From Treponema sp. (GTDB lineage Bacteria; Spirochaetota; Spirochaetia; Treponematales; Treponemataceae), in NCBI GenBank assembly GCA_024402635.1, contig JAKSTJ010000021.1, positions 1-43,175 on the forward strand: a DNA stretch of 43,175 nucleotides, read 5' to 3'. The notes beneath the pieces are model-generated. The model saw only the letters and a program-made list of their open reading frames with translations, ran no database searches and was not told the DNA's origin. Numbering within the stretch: position 1 is the first letter of the stretch; each line of letters begins with the position of its first letter. Position numbers and translations under genes: made by a program. Shown piece after piece: positions 1-6,964 of the stretch.

Positions 1-145
1 TTTTTATACCACACGACGACTGAACTCGGCTCAGGCATAAACCTTCGCCCCAGCTTATTTGTGGTAAATCCTAAAAAATTGCTGACACAATTTTTCTTAA
101 CGGATTTGCAATGGTAAGCAAGTTCAAGTCTCTTCTCCGGTATAA

Positions 146-174
146 AGCTTCCTTCTTCAAGGGAGCTTTTTTTT
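146..174 (+). terminator. Rho-independent terminator inside repeat copy 1
   Basis: An 8-bp stem (AGCTTCCT with AGGGAGCT, one G-T pair) with a 6-base loop is followed directly by eight T. It would stop plus-strand transcription entering from the left. Copies 2 and 3 keep only parts of this structure. Confidence 0.6.
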
Positions 175-343
175 ATGTCCAAATCCTTTTTTTATATCAC
201 ACGACGACTGAACTCGGCTCAGGCATAAACCTTCGCCCCAGCTGTTTTAATGGTAAATCCTAAAAAATTGCTGACCCAATTTTTCTTAACGGATTTGCTA
301 TAGTAAGCAAGTTCAGGTCTCTTCTCCGGTAAGAAAGCTTCCT

Positions 344-487
344 TAAAATTAAATACCGGAGATTGTTTCAACAATCGAGGATATTTAATTCGTTCGCGAG
401 AGCGAACATGTTCAATAAACAGAGTTTTTTCTAAAAAACTCAAGTTAAAATAAGCGGCGGTATTTCGACGTTTATTTTATACCTTCC
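344..487. repeat. Hairpin-rich insert within repeat copy 2
   Basis: The extra segment in copy 2 contains several inverted repeats: TCTCCGGTA (323-331) with TACCGGAGA (354-362), GATTGTT-TC-AACAATC (361-376) and GTTCGC-GAGA-GCGAAC. The first 30 or so bases also follow copy 3 (about 680-709), where the 9-bp pair recurs at 658-666 and 689-697. Copy 1 may therefore have lost this part rather than copy 2 having gained it. Function unknown. Confidence 0.5.
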
Positions 488-711
488 TTGTTAAAGGGAG
501 CTTTTTTTTATGTCCAAATCTTTTTTTTATATCACACGACGACTGAACTCGGCTCAGGCATAAACCTTCGCCCCAGCTGTTTTAATGGTAAATCCTAAAA
601 AATTGCTGACACAATTTTTCTTAACGGATTTGCTATAGTAAGCAAGTTCAAGTCTCTTCTCCGGTAAGTAAGCTCCCTTAAAATTAAATACCGGAGATTG
701 TTTCAACAATT

Positions 712-741
712 GTCATGCTGAACTTGATTCAGCATCTCACC
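712..741. repeat. Single palindromic repeat unit (GTCATGC..GCATCTCACC type)
   Basis: The unit begins GTCATGCTGAAC, contains TGCTGAA and TTCAGCA as inverted arms, and ends CATCTCACC. It is the same family as the six-unit array at 37994-38212. It abuts the comM stop codon, so it lies in the 3' untranslated part of that gene. Confidence 0.75.
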
Positions 742-2315
742 TATAATTCCGGAATCATATTATTACATTGTTTTCTATATTCAATTGCTTCTTTCATATG
801 AATCGACTGAATATTTTCAGACTCTTCAATATCAGCAATAGTTCTTGCAACCTTCATACAGGAAGAAACAGCTCTGGGAGAAAATCCATATCTTTCGATA
901 GAAGCATCCAGTAAAGAAAGGGTTTCATTATCTAATTTACAAAAACTCTCTACTTCGGTTGGAGATAATTTCGCATTTCTTATACCTTGACGCTTTCTTT
1001 GAATTTTCACCGCAGAGGCAATTCCTTTTCTAATATCCAAAGTACTTTCTAATCCCGGCCTTTTTTCAATTGATTCAGAAGTTTCAGAATTATTTTCCAC
1101 AAAAATTCTTAAATCAACTCTGTCCAAAAGGGGACCTGAAAATTTTTTCCAATACTGTTCAACTGATTTTGTACTGCACAAACACAGCTTAGTTCTGGAA
1201 CCAAAATTTCCACAAGGACAAGGATTCACCGCCATTAACAATTGAAACTGGGCAGGATAGTTTGTACTTCTTCCGGCTCTGCTTAATGTAACAGAACCAC
1301 TTTCAAGAGGAACTCTGAGCATTTGTAATACAGAACTTCTGAATTCTGCAGCTTCATCCAGAAACAGAACTCCATTGTGTGCCAGAGATATTTCTCCCGG
1401 CCTGCAATTTGGACCACCACCACAAATACCTTCTATGGTTGCAGTTTGATGTGGAATTCTAAAAGGTGGAATTCTAATCAAAGGTTCAGAAGGTTTTATT
1501 AATCCAGCCAACGACCAGATTCTTGTAACCGACTGAGCCTCATCAATAGTAAGTAAAGGATTCAAACCAGGAAACTTCTGAATGGCCATTGTTTTACCAC
1601 AACCAGGTGCTCCAAGAGCAATAAGATTGTGTCCACCCGCCGCAGCTATTTGTAAGCCCCGTACAAGTTTTAACTGACCTTTCATATTGTTGAATTCATA
1701 TTCAGAAACATTTTTTGGAAACCACACACCCTCAATCTCTTCACTGCCCTCAGGCAAATAACCAGTAGAATCCAAACCAAAACCTAGTTTCTCATAAAAA
1801 CTAAAATCTTTTAAAGCTCTGAATGCATTTTCAAGAGTATCTGCTCCATATACCTGAACGCCAGAAACTTCACGGGCTTCTTCCGCGTTTTGAGCAGGAA
1901 CAATACATCTCATAATTCCGCACCCTGCAGCTGTCGAAACGGCAGCATGAACTCCCTTAACAGCTCTGACTCTTCCAGAAAGTTCCAGTTCACCCATGAC
2001 AAGAATTGGCTCTGAAATAAAACCCGAATCTCCGGTAGCTTCCGCAAATCCAGATAAAACTCCAAGGGCAATTGGTAAATCAAACCCGGCACCTTCTTTT
2101 TTAAGATCAGCCGGCGACAAACTGATTAATACTCTTTCAGGAGGAAAATCAAAACCAGAATTCCTAATTGCAGCCTGCATCCTTTCTTTTGATTCTTTTA
2201 CCGCTCCATCTGCTAGTCCTACAATATCAACCGCAGGAATTCCACGTCTTAAATCAACTTCAACAGTTACAAGTGCTCCTTCGTATCCAAAAGGTGAAAA
2301 AGAATAAATTTGCAT
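741..2315 (-). CDS. comM: YifB/ComM family Mg-chelatase-like AAA+ ATPase
   Basis: ComM homologues are AAA+ hexameric helicases that promote branch migration of incoming single-stranded DNA during natural transformation. The protein has an N-terminal Lon-protease-like domain (about 1-180, opening MQIYSFSPFGYEG), a Walker A motif GAPGCGKT near residue 235, a Walker B-like segment GVLFLDEAAEF and a cysteine cluster (CPCGNFGS...CLC) typical of the family, then the ComM C-terminal domain. I chose the ATG at 2315: it has GGAG six bases upstream and starts at the canonical family N terminus. An in-frame ATG at 2363 would add 16 unusual residues, though it also has a GAGGG upstream. The length, 524 residues, is normal. 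The gene shares an upstream motif with the two Rpn genes of this window. Confidence 0.93.
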   Translation of the reverse strand: MQIYSFSPFGYEGALVTVEVDLRRGIPAVDIVGLADGAVKESKERMQAAIRNSGFDFPPERVLISLSPADLKKEGAGFDLPIALGVLSGFAEATGDSGFISEPILVMGELELSGRVRAVKGVHAAVSTAAGCGIMRCIVPAQNAEEAREVSGVQVYGADTLENAFRALKDFSFYEKLGFGLDSTGYLPEGSEEIEGVWFPKNVSEYEFNNMKGQLKLVRGLQIAAAGGHNLIALGAPGCGKTMAIQKFPGLNPLLTIDEAQSVTRIWSLAGLIKPSEPLIRIPPFRIPHQTATIEGICGGGPNCRPGEISLAHNGVLFLDEAAEFRSSVLQMLRVPLESGSVTLSRAGRSTNYPAQFQLLMAVNPCPCGNFGSRTKLCLCSTKSVEQYWKKFSGPLLDRVDLRIFVENNSETSESIEKRPGLESTLDIRKGIASAVKIQRKRQGIRNAKLSPTEVESFCKLDNETLSLLDASIERYGFSPRAVSSCMKVARTIADIEESENIQSIHMKEAIEYRKQCNNMIPEL

Positions 2316-2376
2316 ATACAACTCCAAAATCAAATTAAGCGTAAATCCTGTGTTACATTGCACAGAACCCTCTGTA

Positions 2377-2407
2377 AGTTAATATGCATTTACTTTTCGA
2401 TTTCGGA
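2377..2407 (-). promoter_or_regulatory. Promoter-like motif shared by comM and both rpn genes
   Basis: On the minus strand TCCGAAATC is followed after 13 bases by ATATTAACT. The Rpn gene ending at 11359 has the same two blocks with the same 13-base spacing, and the Rpn gene ending at 33251 has TCCGAAATC then ATATT after 14 bases. Between comM and the first Rpn gene, most positions from TCCGAAATC through a downstream GAGG match. A promoter or activator site is inferred; the factor is unknown. Confidence 0.55.
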
Positions 2408-2439
2408 CCATTTTTTTAAAATTTTTTTTATTTTTTTCT

Positions 2440-2656
2440 GGCCGTGTACCTTATGAATAAGGTACCGGGCTTTTCATGGCTGCGGCTTTCGCCTCCGAAC
2501 AAACTTTCAGTTTGTTTTGCTTCGCAACCATTACAATCCCTCACGGGAAAATTTTTTTGGGGGCGTTGCGGGGCTTTTTTTACAAAAATTATTTGCCCCG
2601 CTGGGTAGGTAGCGACCAACCATGTGGGCGCGGAGGGAGGGGCTCCTCCCTTTTTA
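2440..2656. repeat. Structured GC-rich intergenic repeat element
   Basis: This non-coding stretch is far richer in G and C than its surroundings and is made of hairpins: GTACCTTAT-GA-ATAAGGTAC (2446-2465), AACAAACT-TTC-AGTTTGTT (2498-2516), and GGGAGG-GGCT-CCTCCC (2635-2650). It holds GGGCGTTGCGGGG, the same core found on the coding strand's complement inside metH (34073-34159) and, diverged, inside the AGE gene (37026-37133). Short frames on both strands here look like chance frames in a repeat. Confidence 0.65.
2634..2655 (+). terminator. Rho-independent terminator at the edge of the intergenic repeat
   Basis: GGGAGG pairs with CCTCCC around a GGCT loop and is followed by TTTTT. The 6-bp GC stem plus T tract is a good intrinsic terminator for the plus strand, and would insulate the GH3 gene from upstream transcription. 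Confidence 0.5.
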
Positions 2657-2722
2657 TTAAAAAAATAACAGGATTTTATAAAAGAATAATTATTTATTAA
2701 TTTTCAATTAATGTTTTTGCAT

Positions 2723-2764
2723 TATACTAAAACAATTAAAGTTTCTTATAAAATTTTTTATAAG
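2723..2764 (+). promoter_or_regulatory. Candidate promoter and inverted repeat ahead of the GH3 gene
   Basis: A -10-like TATACT (2723-2728) lies in an AT-rich stretch with no convincing -35 box. Downstream, CTTATAA (2745-2751) and TTATAAG (2758-2764) form a 7-bp inverted repeat just before the GAGGGGG ribosome site, so it could be an operator or a leader hairpin. Confidence 0.35.
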
Positions 2765-2775
2765 CGAGGGGGATT

Positions 2776-4476
2776 ATGAAGGCTCAGAAAACTAAAAATT
2801 TATGGCTTATTAATTTTGCTTTAGGATTTGTTGGTCGAAAACAATTTAGAAAGGTATATAAAGCATCTAAGAATTGTAAAAAAGTAACTGGTTCAACTCT
2901 TAGAAGTATTCTTGAATATGCAAAAGATTCTGAATGGGGAAAGGCTCATAATTTTGATCAGATTCTGGCTGCTTCTACTGATGAAGAATTGTACTCTTTA
3001 TGGCAAAAAAATGTTCCACCTGCTGATTATGAAGATTTTAGACCTTTTGTTGAACGTCATAAAAATGGTGAAGAAAATATTCTGTTTCCTGGTAAGCCTA
3101 AAATGTATGCCACAACTTCTGGAACAACTAATGCTCCTAAATGGATTCCTATTACTAATGAATATTACGACAATGTTTACAGTAAAATGACAAATCTATG
3201 GCTTTATACTTTTATGATGCATAGAAAAGATTGTCTTGCTGGGCCTGCAGTTTCAATTGTTGGTAAAGCAATTGAAGGTTATGCTCCAGATGGTACGGTT
3301 TATGGTTCTGTTTCTGGAGTTACCCGCCGTGATATTCCAGATTTTATTAAACCTATTCATTCGGCTCCTGCAGATGTTTTTGATATTACTGATTATACTG
3401 CCAGATATTACACTATTATGCGTATTGCCATTGAACAGGATATTCATATTGTAATTACGGCAAATCCTTCTACCATTGTAGAAATGCAAAACAATGTAAA
3501 CGAATTTTTTGATTCTTATTGTGATGATATTGAACATGGTACATTAAATAAAAATCTTGATATTCCTGCAGAAATTCGTGCTAAATTAATGCCTTGTTTT
3601 AAATCTAATCCAGAAAGAGCAAAGGAACTTCGTCAGTTAAAGGCTATGCACGAAACTATTTTGCCAAAACATTACTGGCCAAATATGAGAATTTTAACTA
3701 CCTGGAAATGTGGAAATACTAAAAAGTACATGGAAAAATTTACAGAATCTTTCCCAGAAAAAATGCTTTATCAGGAATTTTCATATTTTGCTTCTGAATG
3801 TAGAACTGGTCTTGTTCTTAATGGTGGAAACGATACTGTATTGTTCCCTCATATGCATTATTTTGAATTTATTGAAGAATCAGAACTGGAAAGTGAAAAT
3901 CCAGCATTTAAACAGGTATATGAACTGGAAGTTGGAAAACGTTATTCTGTATTTATTACAACTTATGCTGGACTTTACCGTTACAACATGAACGATCTGG
4001 TGGAAGTTACAGGTTTTTATAATACAATTCCAACAATTCAGTTTGTTCAGAAAATTAACGGAATTATTTCTATGACTGGAGAAAAACTTCATGAACGTCA
4101 GTTTATAGAAGCAGTTTCTCTTGCAGAAAAAGAAACAGGAATTTTTACAAAATTCTATGTTGGTTTTGCAGATATTGAAAATTCTGTTTATCAGATTTAT
4201 TACGAATTTGCAGATCAGAATATTTCAGAAGATGAGGTTATTAAATTCAATTCAACTGTTGATAAAAAACTTAAAGAAGTTAACTGTGAATACGAACAGA
4301 AAAGAGATTCTTTAAGAATAAAAGAAGCAGTTCCTCATGTTTTGATTAAAGATTCTTTTGAAACTTTTAAACAGAATTGTCTTAAATTAGGATTCCGTGA
4401 TGGTCAGTTTAAATTAAACTTATTGATGCAGGATGAAAAGCGACACTCAATGTTTAAGGAATTGATAAAAAAATAA
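2776..4476 (+). CDS. GH3 family acyl-acid amido synthetase-like protein
   Basis: GH3 proteins are ANL-superfamily enzymes that adenylate a carboxylic acid and then conjugate it to an amine, classically auxin or jasmonate to amino acids in plants. Bacterial members are common but mostly of unknown substrate. The 566-residue length fits. The ATP-binding motif TTSGTTNAPKWIPI (near residue 113) matches the family's signature. The motif YRYNMNDLVEV near residue 400 fits the second nucleotide-contacting segment, and SMTGEKLHE the C-terminal hinge. There is no signal peptide, so it is probably cytoplasmic. GAGGGGG lies six bases before the ATG. Its stop overlaps the start of the next gene (TAATG), so the two are translationally coupled. 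Confidence 0.85.
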   Translation: MKAQKTKNLWLINFALGFVGRKQFRKVYKASKNCKKVTGSTLRSILEYAKDSEWGKAHNFDQILAASTDEELYSLWQKNVPPADYEDFRPFVERHKNGEENILFPGKPKMYATTSGTTNAPKWIPITNEYYDNVYSKMTNLWLYTFMMHRKDCLAGPAVSIVGKAIEGYAPDGTVYGSVSGVTRRDIPDFIKPIHSAPADVFDITDYTARYYTIMRIAIEQDIHIVITANPSTIVEMQNNVNEFFDSYCDDIEHGTLNKNLDIPAEIRAKLMPCFKSNPERAKELRQLKAMHETILPKHYWPNMRILTTWKCGNTKKYMEKFTESFPEKMLYQEFSYFASECRTGLVLNGGNDTVLFPHMHYFEFIEESELESENPAFKQVYELEVGKRYSVFITTYAGLYRYNMNDLVEVTGFYNTIPTIQFVQKINGIISMTGEKLHERQFIEAVSLAEKETGIFTKFYVGFADIENSVYQIYYEFADQNISEDEVIKFNSTVDKKLKEVNCEYEQKRDSLRIKEAVPHVLIKDSFETFKQNCLKLGFRDGQFKLNLLMQDEKRHSMFKELIKK

Positions 4477-5174
4477 TGAATATTTTTGAAAATATAAGTG
4501 CTGTTATTTTTGATTTTGATGGCACTTTATATGATAATCACGGACTGGCGGCAAATTTTATAAAGCAGAATCTTTTTGGAAGTATAAAAATGCTTGCAGA
4601 AAGAAAAACTCATAAAATCTTAAAAGGAGTTTATTTAAATTCTTACGAAAATTTTTATGCTGAATATATTAAACAGCTTACAATCTGTCGTCATAAAAAG
4701 CCTGTAGAAAAAAATCTTGTAAAAATTTCTGACTGGTACAAAAATGATTTTCTTAATGCTCTGGTTTTAATGTTAAAGAAAAAATATGTTGCCAGAGAAA
4801 ATGTAAATCTTGTTTTTGAAAATCTTAAGAAACGGAATATTAAAATTGCAATTTTAAGCGATTATGAAGTTGTTTTGCCAAGAATGAAGGCTTTGAATAT
4901 TTCCAGTGAAAATGTAGATTTAATTTACGGGGCTGCAGAACTTGGCGGATTAAAACCAGCTCCCGAAATCTTTCTGAAAATTGCCCATGAACTTAAAATA
5001 AAACCTGAAAATATTCTTGTAGTCGGGGATAGAGATGACACTGATGGTGAAGGTGCAAGAAATTCCGGAATGAAATTTGTTCAGATTAAAACTGTTAAAA
5101 ATTCTAAAAATCCTGAACTGGTGGCAAAAAACAATGTTTTTCTAGACTGGCAGGAATTTCTTTCTTTCTGCTAA
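4476..5174 (+). CDS. HAD family hydrolase (phosphatase)
   Basis: A haloacid-dehalogenase-type phosphatase of 232 residues. Motif I is FDFDGTLYD (nucleophile Asp13, acid/base Asp15), motif II is the Ser in ILSDYE, motif III the Lys in GGLKPAPEIF, and motif IV VVGDRDDTDGEGA. The cap between motifs I and II is helical, as in class I HADs such as phosphoglycolate phosphatase. The start codon shares one base with the GH3 stop. The coupling suggests that it acts on a product or by-product of the GH3 reaction, but the substrate cannot be read from sequence. Confidence 0.88.
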   Translation: MNIFENISAVIFDFDGTLYDNHGLAANFIKQNLFGSIKMLAERKTHKILKGVYLNSYENFYAEYIKQLTICRHKKPVEKNLVKISDWYKNDFLNALVLMLKKKYVARENVNLVFENLKKRNIKIAILSDYEVVLPRMKALNISSENVDLIYGAAELGGLKPAPEIFLKIAHELKIKPENILVVGDRDDTDGEGARNSGMKFVQIKTVKNSKNPELVAKNNVFLDWQEFLSFC

Positions 5175-5178
5175 AGAA

Positions 5179-5219
5179 ATTTGAGTTAAAATGAACGGCA
5201 GTTTTTTAGCCGTTAAATT
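5179..5219. terminator. Possible bidirectional terminator between convergent genes
   Basis: AACGGC (5194-5199) pairs with GCCGTT (5209-5214), and flanking GAAATTT/AAATTTC arms extend the structure. It sits between the convergent HAD and acyltransferase genes and runs into the acyltransferase stop. There is no strong T tract, so the call is weak. Confidence 0.35.
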
Positions 5220-6028
5220 TCCCATTTATTCTGTTCAATTCCTGCCATTTTTACCATCTGCTGGTGAGCATTTTTCTGCATGGAAATACAGATTTCATTT
5301 TTTCGTTCACCTTCTTTTCCTACTGGTAAAATTGGTTCTCCAATAGTCAGTGTAATTAATGGATGTTTTACTTTGAAAAGTTTATAGAGTCCTTTTGGTT
5401 CTCTATAGGAAATTACCATTGGAATTACAGGAATCTGATATTTGTAGGCCATTTTAAATCCGCCAAGTCTAAAAGGTCTGATTGGCTGGTAATATTCCCA
5501 GCGGCAGGCTTCTGGAAATATGTGAAACCATTTTTTTCTATTATGAAGTTCATCAAAAGCTTTGTAAAAGTTTTTTAATGCAGAAATTGATTGTGGAATT
5601 GGAATTCCTCCTGTACCTTTAATCAAATTTCTATCTGGAGTCATTACATTTTCTGGGCGGGACGGATACCATAATCTTCTATATTTAACGGCCTGAACAA
5701 CTGCAAGAAAATCCCATCTGTAAACATGATTACAAATTGTCATGGCTCCATTTTTAAAAAGTTTTCTATTCTTTCTAAGATTACTTTTTCCTTTTATTTT
5801 TAATCCGTATTTTATTCTGTGGATTGGAAAAACAATTGTAAAAATTGCCCCGTAAATTCCAAAAGAAAGAAGTTTTTGCTTAAAAGATTTATCTAAAAAT
5901 GTATAATTGTTTTCTATATCTACCGGATGAACAATATTTGGCTGAATCATAAATTCCTGGGGATTTTCCGGATAAGTTAAATTTGTTTCTGGAACATAAG
6001 TTCCAGGCTTATTTATATGTTGATTCAT
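5213..6028 (-). CDS. 1-acyl-glycerol-3-phosphate acyltransferase-like (PlsC family)
   Basis: The protein has the LPLAT/PlsC signature. NHVYRWD supplies the catalytic H-x4-D pair (His101, Asp106). FPEACRWE near residue 171 corresponds to the substrate-binding FPEGTRS motif, and PVIPMVISYR to block IV. A hydrophobic stretch around 53-70 probably anchors it to the inner membrane. The family transfers an acyl chain to lysophosphatidate or similar acceptors in phospholipid synthesis. The ATG follows directly after the stop of the PHP gene, with AAGGAG about 11 bases upstream inside that gene, so the two genes form an operon. The 50-residue N-terminal extension before the first hydrophobic segment is longer than in short PlsC proteins. 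The acceptor specificity is not determined. Confidence 0.85.
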   Translation of the reverse strand: MNQHINKPGTYVPETNLTYPENPQEFMIQPNIVHPVDIENNYTFLDKSFKQKLLSFGIYGAIFTIVFPIHRIKYGLKIKGKSNLRKNRKLFKNGAMTICNHVYRWDFLAVVQAVKYRRLWYPSRPENVMTPDRNLIKGTGGIPIPQSISALKNFYKAFDELHNRKKWFHIFPEACRWEYYQPIRPFRLGGFKMAYKYQIPVIPMVISYREPKGLYKLFKVKHPLITLTIGEPILPVGKEGERKNEICISMQKNAHQQMVKMAGIEQNKWEI

Positions 6029-6865
6029 TTAAAGCTTGCTCCTTAATTCTTCCCAGAATCGTTCTTCTATTTTTTTACCGCTGCAAGTGTGTCCCAGTCT
6101 TCTGTCTGAACGGATTTTTTCTCCGTGAAAGTCGCTGCCTGCCGTAACTATAAATCCTATTTTTCTTGCCAGTTCTTCCAAACGGGAACATTCTCCAGGT
6201 CTTGCTCCAGGATGATATGCTTCTAAACCAACAATTCCCCGTTCATAAAAATCCTTTAAAACATCTGGAAGTTTTCCCCAGGAAAGATACAAAGACATTG
6301 GATGGGCTACAACTGGAACTCCACCTGATTCTTTAATTGCCATAATTGCTTCATCAAGATTGCTTCCAACCCGTTCTGTATACCATGGCCGACCTTTTGC
6401 CAGATATTTATCAAAAGCCTGCTGACGATTTTTTACAATTCCTTTTTTTTCAAGTTCTGCTGCAAGGTGAGGTCTGCCAATAATTGTATTTGGAAAATCA
6501 TTTTTAATTTCTTCCAGAGTAATATCAACGCCACCATCCCGCATTTTTTGAACAATTGATTCATTGCGGATATCTCGGTTTTTTCCAAGAGTGGCAATCA
6601 TTTCTGTAAACGAAGGTGAAATCTGTTTTAACCCTAATCCTAAAAGATGAAACTCTCCTGTTGGAAAATTTATATTTAATTCACAGCCTGGAACTAATGT
6701 AATTCCTGCTTTTTCTGCCGCAATTTTTCCTTCTTCTAATCCTGCAACTGTATCGTGATCTGTAATTGCAATAACAGAAATATTATGATTTTTAGCTTTT
6801 TCTATAATTTCTGTTGGTGTATATTGTCCGTCTGAAGCGGTTGTATGAACATGTAAATCAACCAT
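6029..6865 (-). CDS. PHP domain phosphoesterase (RNase AM / YciV-like)
   Basis: A polymerase-and-histidinol-phosphatase domain of 278 residues. The metal-binding motifs are all present: DLHVHTTASDG (His5, His7), ITDHDT (Asp36, His37), PGCELN, VVAHPM, and GSDFHG near the C terminus. This arrangement matches the YciV group, which hydrolyses 3',5'-nucleoside bisphosphates and trims 5' ends of RNAs. Another small phosphoester is possible. It is the first gene of a two-gene unit with the acyltransferase. A -10-like TATTCT ends only six bases before the ATG, so the mRNA may lack a leader. Confidence 0.85.
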   Translation of the reverse strand: MVDLHVHTTASDGQYTPTEIIEKAKNHNISVIAITDHDTVAGLEEGKIAAEKAGITLVPGCELNINFPTGEFHLLGLGLKQISPSFTEMIATLGKNRDIRNESIVQKMRDGGVDITLEEIKNDFPNTIIGRPHLAAELEKKGIVKNRQQAFDKYLAKGRPWYTERVGSNLDEAIMAIKESGGVPVVAHPMSLYLSWGKLPDVLKDFYERGIVGLEAYHPGARPGECSRLEELARKIGFIVTAGSDFHGEKIRSDRRLGHTCSGKKIEERFWEELRSKL

Positions 6866-6871
6866 ATATTT

Positions 6872-6880
6872 AGAATAGCA
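6872..6880 (-). promoter_or_regulatory. Extended -10 promoter giving a likely leaderless PHP mRNA
   Basis: On the minus strand TGC-TATTCT is an extended -10 box with six bases between it and the ATG (6865). Transcription would begin at or next to the start codon, and no Shine-Dalgarno sequence is present. Confidence 0.5.
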
Positions 6881-6895
6881 TATTTTTAATTGTTA

Positions 6896-6904
6896 TGATA
6901 TAAT
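6896..6904 (+). promoter_or_regulatory. Extended -10 promoter of the cNMP-binding gene
   Basis: TGA-TATAAT is a consensus extended -10. It lies about 60 bases before the ATG at 6965, which has GGGAG upstream. It is divergent from the PHP promoter, and the two -10 boxes are about 20 bases apart. Confidence 0.6.
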
Positions 6905-6964
6905 GTACGTTGTTCTCTAAACTGTATAGTTGTTTATTTTTATAAAGTCGGGAGATAAAGATTT

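Larger units (their letters stand above)
1..697. repeat. Three-copy degenerate tandem repeat array
   Basis: A unit of about 170-190 bases recurs with its shared core beginning near 13, 201 and 536. Each copy has a conserved segment (ACGACGACTGAACTCGGCTC), an A/T hairpin (AAAAATTG and CAATTTTT around a 6-base loop, 74-95 in copy 1) and a segment ending TCTTCTCCGGTA. Copy 2 carries about 147 extra bases. On the minus strand copy 1 stays open to the left window edge, while copies 2 and 3 contain stops or frameshifts, so these may be decaying duplicates of a gene 3' end. A 74-codon minus-strand frame at 219-443 runs across copy 2 but has no recognisable family or convincing ribosome site. The array may continue leftward. 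Confidence 0.75.

Noticed and set aside
219..443. 74-codon minus-strand gene in the left array
   Set aside because: It crosses from the insert into repeat copy 2, the other copies do not keep the frame, and no ribosome site or family match was recognised. I kept it only as a note on the repeat.
1..740. Integron attC-like cassette array
   Set aside because: The units are repeated and contain hairpins, but I could not find paired core sites of the GTTRRRY type at consistent positions, and no integrase is present.
2428..2700. Short genes on both strands between comM and the GH3 gene
   Set aside because: Both lie in the GC-rich repeat element, where GC content lengthens chance frames. Neither has a ribosome site.
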